From contig JAEYTJ010000341.1 in the NCBI GenBank assembly GCA_023434095.1, positions 1 through 5,023 on the forward strand: a stretch of DNA of 5,023 nucleotides, written 5' to 3'. The DNA comes from Pseudomonadota bacterium. Lineage in GTDB: Bacteria > Pseudomonadota > Alphaproteobacteria > Rhizobiales > Xanthobacteraceae. Below the pieces are notes generated by a model, which made no database searches, was not told the origin of the DNA, and saw only the letters and a list, made by a program, of their open reading frames with translations. Shown piece after piece: positions 1-5,023 of the stretch; within the stretch, counting starts at the first letter, position 1; the number at the start of each line of letters is the position of its first letter. The translations under genes were made by a program, and so were the position numbers.

Positions 1-83
1 GCCGCGCGCGCGCGCGCGACCACGTCGTCGAGTTCCGCGGCGAAGGCCGGGAAATCGAGATGGCAATGGCTGTCGACGATCAT
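1..83 (-). CDS. tatD: TatD-family metal-dependent hydrolase/DNase, N-terminal fragment (runs off the window)
   Basis: Only the first 27 codons are present, starting from the ATG at 83-81; the gene continues beyond base 1. The translation begins MIVDSHCHLDFPAF, which carries the HxH metal-binding motif (His6, His8) at the extreme N-terminus, as expected for TatD/YcfH hydrolases of the amidohydrolase-like TIM-barrel superfamily. Family members are cytoplasmic metal-dependent 3'-5' exonucleases or related phosphoesterases. The start overlaps the metG stop in an ATGA arrangement and has no clear Shine-Dalgarno sequence, so it is probably translated by coupling to metG. A metG-tatD order is common in alphaproteobacteria. 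Identity rests on a short but characteristic N-terminus plus context. The catalytic residues further downstream cannot be seen here. Confidence 0.88.
   Translation of the reverse strand, partial: MIVDSHCHLDFPAFAAELDDVVARARA
3..18. repeat. (CG)8 alternating dinucleotide tract inside tatD
   Basis: Bases 3-18 are an uninterrupted run of eight CG dinucleotides. In the tatD frame it encodes alternating Ala and Arg at about residues 23-27, in the first helix after the HxH strand. Alternating CG runs can adopt Z-DNA and are slippage-prone. Here the tract is most simply a product of GC-rich Ala/Arg codons. Confidence 0.7.
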
Positions 84-1636
84 GAGGCGGCCGGTGTCTC
101 GGGCTCGACATAGCGCGGAAACACGCCCACCGGCGCCGGCAACGCCGTGCCGCCCGCCAGCCGTCCGGCCTCGCCGAGGCTGGCGAAGCTGCGCGCATCC
201 TCAGGAATGGCGAGCAGATTCAACAGCTTGCCGGCACTGGTGGGAATGAAGGGTTGCGCCAGCAGCGCCACCTGCCGCACCACTTCCGCCGTGGTCCACA
301 GCACGGTGCCGAAGCGCTCCGGGTCGGTCTTGCGCAGCTCCCACGGCGCGGCGCCGGCGAAATAGCGGTTGGCGTCCGCCACCACCGACCAGATGGCGGC
401 CAGCGCGTTATGGATCTGCTGGCCTTCCATCGCCTCGCGCACCTTGGCACCCATGGCGTCGGCGGCGGCGAGGATCGTCGCGTCATCCTCGGCGAGGGGG
501 CCGGGCGCCGGCAACGCGCCACCGAGATTCTTGGCGATCATCGACAACGAGCGCTGGGCGAGGTTGCCGAGGTCGTTGGCGAGGTCGGCATTGGTGCGGG
601 CGACGATGGCGTCGTGGCTGTAGGAGCCATCCTGGCCGAAGGGAATCTCGCGCAGCAGGAAATAGCGCAGCGCGTCGACGCCATAGGCACGGGCGAGGTC
701 GAACGGGTCGATCACATTGCCGACCGACTTCGACATCTTCTCCCCGCGATTATGGATGAAGCCGTGCGCGAAAACGGTCTTCGGCGGCTCGATGCCCGCC
801 GACATCAGGAAGGCCGGCCAGTACACCGCGTGGAAGCGGATGATGTCCTTGCCGATGATGTGCAGGTTCGCCGGCCAGAAGCGCTGGAAGCTGGCGCTTT
901 CCGTGTCGGGATAGCCGACGCCGGTGATGTAGTTGGTGAGCGCATCCACCCACACATACATCACATGGTCCGGGTCGCCCGGCACCGGGATGCCCCAGGA
1001 AAAGGTGGTGCGGCTGATCGAGAGGTCCTGCAGCCCGCCGCGCACGAAGCTCGTCACCTCGTTGCGCCGCACCTCGGGACGGATGAAGTCCGGGTGGGCG
1101 TCGTAATAGTCGAGCAGCTTCTGCTGATAGGCGGAGAGGCGGAAGAAATAGCTCTTCTCCTCCGTCCATTCCACCGGCGTGCCCTGCGGGCCGAGGCGGA
1201 CGCCGTCCGGGTTCACACTGGTCTCGTCCTCGGCGTAATAAGCCTCGTCGCGCACCGAGTACCAGCCGGTATAAGCACCTTCATATATGTCGCCGCTCTC
1301 CACCATGCGCTGCCAGATCGCCTGGCTGGCGGCGATGTGGTCCTCGTCCGTTGTGCGGATGAAGCGGTCATAATCGACGCCGAGCAGCGCATCCATCTCC
1401 TGGAAACGGGTGGCGTTCTTGGTCGCCCAGTCCAGCGGCGTCAGACCCTGCTTCTCCGCCGTCTGCGCCATCTTCAGCCCGTGCTCGTCGGTGCCGGTCA
1501 GGAAGAAGACGTCATAGCCGTCGAGCTTCTTGAAGCGCGCCAGCGCGTCCGAGGCGATCTTCTCGTAGGCGTGGCCGATATGGGGCGCGCCATTGGGGTA
1601 GTCGATCGCGGTGGTGATGTAGAAGGCGGGTCTCAC
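80..1636 (-). CDS. metG: Methionyl-tRNA synthetase (MetRS), short zinc-less form
   Basis: Class I aminoacyl-tRNA synthetase of 518 residues that charges tRNA-Met with methionine in the cytoplasm. Visible landmarks are the HIGH signature (PHIGHAY, His19-His22), the TGTDEHG motif near residues 47-53, the KMSKS loop at 300-304 (GEKMSKSVGN), and the alpha-helical anticodon-binding domain from about 350, with Trp432 in an APWELRK context matching the family's anticodon-reading Trp. The connective region around 125-160 (WYSVRDEAYYAEDET) lacks zinc-knuckle cysteines, and the protein contains no cysteine at all. It ends without the C-terminal EMAPII-like tRNA-binding domain found in the long E. coli form. 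The GTG at 1636 is chosen because the family's N-terminus (RPAFYITTAIDYPNG) begins there and an AGGA lies 7 nt upstream. The frame stays open to an ATG at 1915, but that extension runs through holB. The gene lies 31 bp after holB and overlaps tatD by 4 bp. Confidence 0.97.
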   Translation of the reverse strand: MRPAFYITTAIDYPNGAPHIGHAYEKIASDALARFKKLDGYDVFFLTGTDEHGLKMAQTAEKQGLTPLDWATKNATRFQEMDALLGVDYDRFIRTTDEDHIAASQAIWQRMVESGDIYEGAYTGWYSVRDEAYYAEDETSVNPDGVRLGPQGTPVEWTEEKSYFFRLSAYQQKLLDYYDAHPDFIRPEVRRNEVTSFVRGGLQDLSISRTTFSWGIPVPGDPDHVMYVWVDALTNYITGVGYPDTESASFQRFWPANLHIIGKDIIRFHAVYWPAFLMSAGIEPPKTVFAHGFIHNRGEKMSKSVGNVIDPFDLARAYGVDALRYFLLREIPFGQDGSYSHDAIVARTNADLANDLGNLAQRSLSMIAKNLGGALPAPGPLAEDDATILAAADAMGAKVREAMEGQQIHNALAAIWSVVADANRYFAGAAPWELRKTDPERFGTVLWTTAEVVRQVALLAQPFIPTSAGKLLNLLAIPEDARSFASLGEAGRLAGGTALPAPVGVFPRYVEPETPAAS

Positions 1637-1643
1637 GGCGGTA

Positions 1644-1648
1644 TCCTG
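1644..1648 (-). promoter_or_regulatory. Shine-Dalgarno site for metG (CAGGA)
   Basis: On the minus strand CAGGA lies 7 nt before the GTG at 1636, inside the 31-bp gap after the holB stop. It supports the GTG start over the in-frame ATG at 1915. Confidence 0.6.
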
Positions 1649-1667
1649 CGGGGCGGCCAGCGCGCGA

Positions 1668-2705
1668 TCAGGGGCGCAGGGCCTCGTTGAGCGACGCGAA
1701 GATCCGGAAGACGAGGGTCTTGCGGTCGAGATTGTAGACGTCGGCGTCGACCGCAGCGCGGCGAACCTTCTCCCACACCTCCGGGAGGCGTGCAAGACGA
1801 ACGCTGGCGGTCTGCCGGCGGCCGGTGGCGTGGTCGCTGATCCAGGCTTCCACGGTGCCGACAAAGCTCTGGAACGCCCCTCCCCGGTCGCCGGCGAGCT
1901 TCTCCCCGAGCGCATGCAGCGACCTCGCGTCGACCTCGGGCAGGGCGTCGAGCAGCACGCGGGTGGCGTTGCGCACGGCGAGGCCGTCGCCTTCCATCAG
2001 GCTCAGCGCCTCGCGGACGCTGCCGCCCGAGGCCTCCGCCGCCTCGGCGAAGCGGCTGCGGTCGAGGCTCGGCAGGCTCTCGCTGAGCGTGTCCAGCACC
2101 TCGGCCACCTGCCCCTCCGGGAGCGCCCGCAGCGGCACCATGCGGCAGCGCGAGCGGATGGTCGGCAGCAGCCGGCCCGGCGCGTGGCTCACCAGCAGGA
2201 ACAGCGCGCGATCGGGCGGCTCCTCCAGCGTCTTCAGCAGCGCATTGGCTCCCTGCGCGTTCATCTCGTCCAGCGTGTCGACGACGCACACGCGCCAGCC
2301 GCCGAGCGCCGCCGTGGAGCCGAAGAAGCTGCGCACCCGGCGCACCTGCTCGGCGGGGATCATCGAAGGCAGCTTGCCGGAATCGTTGGGCACGCGCCGG
2401 AGCACCATGAGGTCGGGATGCGACAGCGCCGCAACCTGCCGCGCCGCGGGGTGGCTCGGGTCCACCGAGATGGAGTGCGCCGGCGCGGCGCCGCCGGAGA
2501 GCACGAAGCGGGCGATGGCATAGGCGAGCGTCGCCTTGCCGATGCCCTCCGCCCCGCCGATCAGCAGCGCATGCGGCAGGCGCCCGGCGTCCCAGGCGGT
2601 GCGCACCATCGCCTGCGCCTCCTCATGGCCGACGACATGGGGCGTCTCGCGGGGCGCCGGGGCATTGCCGAAGCGGTCGCCTTCGAGCGGGGGCGCCTCC
2701 TTCAT
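1668..2705 (-). CDS. holB: DNA polymerase III subunit delta' (clamp-loader AAA+ subunit)
   Basis: Protein of 345 residues; the delta' subunit is the stationary subunit of the clamp loader that places the sliding clamp on primed DNA at the fork. The AAA+ order is clear: an N-terminal HVVGHEEA segment (23-30), a degenerate P-loop GGAEGIGKAT (50-59), the Walker B-equivalent strand and helix VVDTLDEMNAQGANALLK (141-158) followed by TLEEPP, and the SRC motif (Ser185-Arg186-Cys187) that supplies the arginine finger. A helical collar domain fills the C-terminal third. The P-loop has Ala58 where a functional Walker A has Ser/Thr, which fits a subunit that does not hydrolyse ATP. The zinc-module cysteines of E. 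coli delta' are absent; only Cys140 and Cys187 occur. The ATG at 2705 is chosen for its GGAGG 8 nt upstream and the ATGA overlap with tmk. A longer in-frame ATG at 3080 lies deep inside tmk and is rejected. Confidence 0.94.
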   Translation of the reverse strand: MKEAPPLEGDRFGNAPAPRETPHVVGHEEAQAMVRTAWDAGRLPHALLIGGAEGIGKATLAYAIARFVLSGGAAPAHSISVDPSHPAARQVAALSHPDLMVLRRVPNDSGKLPSMIPAEQVRRVRSFFGSTAALGGWRVCVVDTLDEMNAQGANALLKTLEEPPDRALFLLVSHAPGRLLPTIRSRCRMVPLRALPEGQVAEVLDTLSESLPSLDRSRFAEAAEASGGSVREALSLMEGDGLAVRNATRVLLDALPEVDARSLHALGEKLAGDRGGAFQSFVGTVEAWISDHATGRRQTASVRLARLPEVWEKVRRAAVDADVYNLDRKTLVFRIFASLNEALRP

Positions 2706-3553
2706 GTCCGGCGCCTCCGGCGCGGGGCGGCGGGCTTCAGCCGGGCGGAGACCGCCTGCCAGATCGCCTCCTCCACCGCCTCCGGCGTGCCGCCGGCGTC
2801 GATCAGCACGCAGCGCTCCGGCTCGCCCGCCGCCAGCGCCCGGAACGCCTCGCGCAGCGCGCGATGGAAGCTGAGCCCCTCGCTCTCGAACCGGTCGGCA
2901 TCGCGCCCTGAGCGGGCGGCGGCGCGCGCCAGCCCTTCTTCGGCGGGCAGGTCGAGGATGAGGGTGAGGTCGGGCCGCGTCTCGCCCACCGTCACCTCTT
3001 CCAGCGCGGCGATGAGGCGTGGGTCCACATTGCCGAGCGCGCCCTGATAGACGCGCGTCGAATCGGCGAAGCGGTCGCACACCACGACCGCGCCGCGCGC
3101 CAGCGCCGGGCGGATGGTGGCGTCGAGATGGTCGGCGCGGGCTGCAGCGAACAGCGTCGCCTCCGCCAGCGGCCCCAGCGGCTTGGCGGCGCCGGACAGG
3201 ATGAGGTGACGCATGATCTCCGCGCCCGTCGAGCCGCCCGGCTCGCGCGTGCCGACGGCATCGATTCCCGCCGCTGTCAGCCGCTCCAGCAGCCGGCGCA
3301 GCTGGGTCGACTTGCCGGCCCCCTCCCCGCCTTCGAGCGTGATGAAGAATCCGGCCGGTGCCGCCTTGGCGCGGGAAGCCGGCGTCGCGCCCGGTTTCGT
3401 CGCCTTGGCGCCCGTTTTGGCCGGCGGGCGGGAGGCCCGCTTCGGCGCGCTCTTGGCCTTCGGCCCGCTCTTCGCCTTCGCCGTGGATGGCAGAGAGGAG
3501 GCGATGGGCGCGCCTTCGGGTGCGTTCGGGTCCGGCGGGGTACGCTTGGCCAT
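2702..3553 (-). CDS. tmk: Thymidylate kinase (dTMP kinase) with basic N-terminal extension
   Basis: Encodes 283 residues and phosphorylates dTMP to dTDP with ATP in the cytoplasm, an essential step to dTTP. The kinase core starts near residue 68 (GFFITLEGGEGAGKSTQ) with the P-loop GGEGAGKST at 75-83. It continues with the TREPGG substrate motif at 102-107, the DRF equivalent of the DRY/DRF motif at 160-162 (VCDRFADSTRVYQG), and an arginine-rich LID segment at about 209-226 (ARAAARSGRDADRFESEG). The core of about 210 residues matches normal family size. Residues 1-66 are an extra Lys/Ala/Pro-rich segment, and the C-terminus ends in PRRRRRT. The ATG at 3553 is the only ATG, GTG or TTG upstream of the P-loop in this frame, so the extension appears to be translated. 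No strong Shine-Dalgarno sequence is seen; the start lies 2 bp after the carboxypeptidase stop, which suggests coupling. The 3' end overlaps holB by 4 bp. Confidence 0.95.
   Translation of the reverse strand: MAKRTPPDPNAPEGAPIASSLPSTAKAKSGPKAKSAPKRASRPPAKTGAKATKPGATPASRAKAAPAGFFITLEGGEGAGKSTQLRRLLERLTAAGIDAVGTREPGGSTGAEIMRHLILSGAAKPLGPLAEATLFAAARADHLDATIRPALARGAVVVCDRFADSTRVYQGALGNVDPRLIAALEEVTVGETRPDLTLILDLPAEEGLARAAARSGRDADRFESEGLSFHRALREAFRALAAGEPERCVLIDAGGTPEAVEEAIWQAVSARLKPAAPRRRRRT
2714..2718 (-). promoter_or_regulatory. Shine-Dalgarno site for holB embedded in the tmk poly-Arg tail (GGAGG)
   Basis: GGAGG on the minus strand, 8 nt before the holB ATG, is formed by adjacent Arg codons CGG and AGG (residues 279-280 of thymidylate kinase). 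It supports the 2705 start and coupling across the ATGA junction. Confidence 0.65.
3356..3553 (-). other. Low-complexity Lys/Ala/Pro-rich N-terminal tail of thymidylate kinase
   Basis: Residues 1-66 hold about 17 Ala, 13 Pro, 10 Lys and 4 Arg but only 2 acidic residues (Asp8, Glu13), and no aromatic residues or Cys. Lysines recur in short AK/PK units between residues 25 and 63 (for example KAKSGPKAKSAPKRAS). Composition resembles histone-H1/AlgP-like disordered tails and predicts no fold. It has no secretion-type hydrophobic core. Function is unknown; nucleic-acid contact or a linker role are guesses. Confidence 0.75.
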
Positions 3554-3555
3554 GC

Positions 3556-4782
3556 TCAGCCGGTAATCTTCGCGTAGCCCTGGCGCAGCAGGCTCACCAT
3601 CAGTTCATAGGCGCCGTCCATCGCCCGGCGCCAGAGCGGGCCGGCCGGCACCGTCTCCGCCGCCACCAGCGGCACGTCGAGCGAGAGCTGGTCGCCGCGA
3701 TAGACCATCAGCCGCGCCAGCTCGGCACCCTTCTCCACCGGCGCGGGAATCGGTCCCTCGAAGCGGATGCGGGCCACCAGCTTCTCGTCGCCATTGCGTG
3801 GGATCAGCACCCGGATCGGCGTGTCGCTGGTCAGCGGCGCGCCGTTGCGCTCGCCGCCATAGAGCGTCGCTTCGCCGACGATCTGCCCCGGCTCGAACAG
3901 GGTGCGCGCTTCGAAGGAGCGGAAGCCCCATTCCAGCAGCTTGCGGGCGTCGTCGGCGCGTTCCTTCTCGCTCTTCGCGCCCATGATGACGACGATGAGC
4001 CGCTGGCCATTCTGGACCGCCGAGCCCACGAGATTGAAGCCGGCGTCCTTCTGGTAGCCGGTCATGAAACCGTCGGCGCCGAGGCTCATGCCCAGCAGCG
4101 GGTTGCGGTTGTTCTGCCGGATCTTGTTCCAGAGGAAGTCCGGCTCGCTATAGATCTTATAGAGGTCAGGATAGTCGCGGATGATGTGAATGGCGACCTT
4201 CGCCATGTCGCGCGGCGTCGTCTTCTGGTCGGGATCGGCGAGGCCGCTGGCGTTCACGAAGGCGGAGCCGGTGAGGCCGAGGCGCTTGGCCTCCTGGTTC
4301 ATCTTCACCGTGAAAGCAAGCTCGTTGCCGGAGATGCCTTCCGCCAGCACGATCGCCCCGTCATTGCCCGAGGGGATGATGGCGCCGCGCAGGAGGTCGC
4401 TTACCTTGATCGTGCTGTTGACGGCGGCGAACATGGTGGAGCCGCCGGACGGGGCCCCTCCCCGCCGCCAGGCATATTCGCTCACCTTGAATTCGGCGTC
4501 GGGCGACAGCCGGCCGGACGTGATTTCCCCGAACACCACCGCCATGGTCATCAGCTTGGCGATGCTGGCCGGCGGGCTGGAAGTGTCGGCGGCGCGTTCG
4601 AACAGCACCGAGCCGCTGTCGAAATCGAGCAGAATGGCCTGCGGCGCGGCGATGTCCGGCGCGGTCTGCGCCGAGGCAGGGGCGAGGCCGGCCGCAACGA
4701 GAACGGCGACCGTCAGCCCGATAGCCGCACACGCGCCTGAGGCGGAACAACGGCCCGGGAACAAGGTGCGCAACAGGCTCAC
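3556..4782 (-). CDS. D-alanyl-D-alanine carboxypeptidase, PBP5/6 (peptidase S11) type, with atypical MTG motif
   Basis: A 408-residue exported low-molecular-weight penicillin-binding protein, expected to remove the terminal D-Ala from peptidoglycan pentapeptides in the periplasm. The N-terminus is a signal peptide (core at about 19-34, likely cleavage after Ala38 in PASA|Q). The catalytic domain shows SxxK as Ser73-Ile-Ala-Lys76 (PPASIAKLMT) and SxN as Ser138-Gly-Asn140 (IPSGNDG). The third motif, normally KTG, reads Met240-Thr-Gly242 (GADGFMTGYQKDAGF). A PBP5_C-like beta domain spans about 293-372, and the last 25 residues (PLWRRAMDGAYELMVSLL) look like the amphipathic membrane-anchoring helix of this family. 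The GTG at 4782 is chosen because GGGGAGGA sits 7 nt upstream and the signal peptide then has normal length; an in-frame ATG at 4836 would add 18 basic residues. The stop is 2 bp before tmk. dacA/dacC/dacF naming cannot be settled from sequence alone. Confidence 0.93.
   Translation of the reverse strand: MSLLRTLFPGRCSASGACAAIGLTVAVLVAAGLAPASAQTAPDIAAPQAILLDFDSGSVLFERAADTSSPPASIAKLMTMAVVFGEITSGRLSPDAEFKVSEYAWRRGGAPSGGSTMFAAVNSTIKVSDLLRGAIIPSGNDGAIVLAEGISGNELAFTVKMNQEAKRLGLTGSAFVNASGLADPDQKTTPRDMAKVAIHIIRDYPDLYKIYSEPDFLWNKIRQNNRNPLLGMSLGADGFMTGYQKDAGFNLVGSAVQNGQRLIVVIMGAKSEKERADDARKLLEWGFRSFEARTLFEPGQIVGEATLYGGERNGAPLTSDTPIRVLIPRNGDEKLVARIRFEGPIPAPVEKGAELARLMVYRGDQLSLDVPLVAAETVPAGPLWRRAMDGAYELMVSLLRQGYAKITG
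4669..4782 (-). other. Predicted Sec signal peptide of the carboxypeptidase
   Basis: Residues 1-38 have a short basic n-region (Arg5, Arg11), a hydrophobic core (AAIGLTVAVLVAAGLA, 19-34) and an AxA cleavage site (Ala36-Ser-Ala38, then Gln39). There is no lipobox cysteine at the cleavage site, so a Sec signal with signal peptidase I processing is favoured over a lipoprotein. Confidence 0.8.
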
Positions 4783-4883
4783 GGTCGATCCTCCCCGGCT
4801 TCGGGCAGAGTTAACAGCCGGACGCCGCCGCCGCAATGCGACAGCGACACCCGCCTTGCCGGAACGCAGGCGCTTGGAAGGCG
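4783..4883 (-). other. Intergenic region between the upstream gene and the carboxypeptidase
   Basis: This 101-bp region is the longest non-coding stretch. On the minus strand a 6-bp inverted repeat (CGCCTT at 4883-4878, AAGGCG at 4857-4852) follows the upstream stop, but it has a 20-nt loop and no T-tract, so it is not called a terminator. A very weak promoter-like pair (TTGCGG, 16-nt spacer, TTAACT) lies before the ribosome-binding site, with only three of six consensus matches in each box. It could allow separate transcription of the carboxypeptidase operon, but this is unproven. Confidence 0.4.
4789..4796 (-). promoter_or_regulatory. Strong Shine-Dalgarno site for the carboxypeptidase (GGGGAGGA)
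   Basis: A near-perfect anti-SD complement (GGAGG core at 4794-4790) lies 7 nt before the GTG at 4782. It is the best ribosome-binding site in the window and fixes this start in preference to the ATG at 4836, which would place the site inside the coding region. Confidence 0.75.
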
Positions 4884-5023
4884 TCAGTAGAGCCCGCGGC
4901 CAAGGTCGGCGGCGCCGTTGCCGCTCGTTGGGGCATAGCCCATGACAGGCTGCGCGCCGACCATCCAGCCGGCGGGCGCGCCGCCTGCGGGCGCCGGGGC
5001 GGTGCGGGCGGGCGGCTGCAGGC
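4884..5023 (-). CDS. C-terminal end of a Pro/Ala/Gly-rich protein, probably RlpA-family septal ring lytic transglycosylase (partial)
   Basis: The last 46 complete codons of a minus-strand gene that enters from beyond base 5023 and stops with TGA at 4886-4884. The visible tail is low-complexity (PPARTAPAPAGGAPAG), then WMVGAQPVMGYAP, ending in DLGRGLY. No catalytic or SPOR domain is visible, so function cannot be read directly. The assignment rests on position (an rlpA homologue commonly precedes a dac-tmk-holB-metG-tatD run in Hyphomicrobiales) and on my recollection that RlpA proteins of that order often end in a similar GRGLY tail. RlpA proteins are exported, contain a double-psi beta-barrel, and cleave naked glycan strands at the septum in the characterised cases. 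The reading frame itself is well supported by GC-rich third positions and the absence of stops. Confidence 0.6.
   Translation of the reverse strand, partial: LQPPARTAPAPAGGAPAGWMVGAQPVMGYAPTSGNGAADLGRGLY

Noticed and set aside
254..1690. Long plus-strand open frame (478 codons) opposite metG
   Set aside because: It lies entirely antisense to a well-identified gene, has low-complexity Arg/His/Gly/Val-rich content with no recognisable domain, and is the expected mirror of a GC-rich coding frame.
1637..1915. 93-codon upstream extension of the metG frame to an ATG at 1915
   Set aside because: It runs through the holB coding region out of frame, is Ser/Arg/Pro-rich with no homology to MetRS, and the GTG at 1636 has a good Shine-Dalgarno site.
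1830..3047. Plus-strand open frame (405 codons) opposite holB and tmk
   Set aside because: It crosses the junction of two real minus-strand genes and has no domain-like sequence; a GC-rich antisense shadow.
2706..3080. 125-codon upstream extension of the holB frame to an ATG at 3080
   Set aside because: It overlaps the tmk core out of frame and is Arg/Gly-rich; the ATG at 2705 has GGAGG and the ATGA overlap.
3358..4740. Plus-strand open frame (460 codons) opposite tmk and the carboxypeptidase
   Set aside because: Antisense to clear genes, Arg/His/Ala-rich, with no motif; its length comes from stop-poor high-GC sequence.
4783..4836. Upstream ATG start for the carboxypeptidase at 4836
   Set aside because: It would add 18 basic residues before the signal peptide and place the strong Shine-Dalgarno sequence within the gene; the GTG at 4782 fits better.
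4800..4840. Minus-strand promoter-like boxes TTGCGG and TTAACT with a 16-nt spacer
   Set aside because: Only three of six bases match consensus in each box; chance occurrence is likely in this sequence, so it is not called as a promoter.
4852..4883. Inverted repeat CGCCTT/AAGGCG after the upstream gene as a terminator
   Set aside because: The stem is only 6 bp with a 20-nt loop and no following T-run, so it is not a credible intrinsic terminator.

Overview
The window is a compact, GC-rich stretch (about two-thirds G+C by eye) in which every supported gene lies on the minus strand. Read in the direction of transcription, from high to low coordinates, it holds: the 3' end of a gene that is probably rlpA (septal ring lytic transglycosylase family); a complete D-alanyl-D-alanine carboxypeptidase of the PBP5/6 type; thymidylate kinase (tmk); DNA polymerase III subunit delta' (holB); methionyl-tRNA synthetase (metG); and the first 27 codons of a TatD-family metal-dependent hydrolase. 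The protein sequences, the gene order and the high GC suggest an alphaproteobacterium, most likely Hyphomicrobiales (for example the Xanthobacteraceae/Ancylobacter area). The genus is inference.

Layout: bases 5023-4884 are the Pro/Ala/Gly-rich C-terminus of the upstream gene. Bases 4883-4783 are the only real gap (101 bp) and end in a strong Shine-Dalgarno sequence that fixes a GTG start for the carboxypeptidase. From there the genes are packed: carboxypeptidase stop and tmk start are 2 bp apart, tmk and holB overlap by ATGA, holB and metG are 31 bp apart, and metG and tatD overlap by ATGA. This spacing indicates one transcription unit with translational coupling.

Together the genes are housekeeping: peptidoglycan trimming in the periplasm, dTDP synthesis for DNA, clamp loading at the replication fork, charging of methionyl-tRNA, and a TatD-type nuclease/hydrolase. 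I see no mobile element, CRISPR array, RNA gene or defence system, and no convincing undescribed system. The points most worth a second look are a 66-residue, strongly basic Lys/Ala/Pro-rich N-terminal extension on thymidylate kinase; replacement of the lysine of the carboxypeptidase KTG motif by methionine (MTG); and a holB Shine-Dalgarno sequence embedded in a poly-arginine tail of thymidylate kinase. The long plus-strand open frames are judged to be antisense shadows of these genes.
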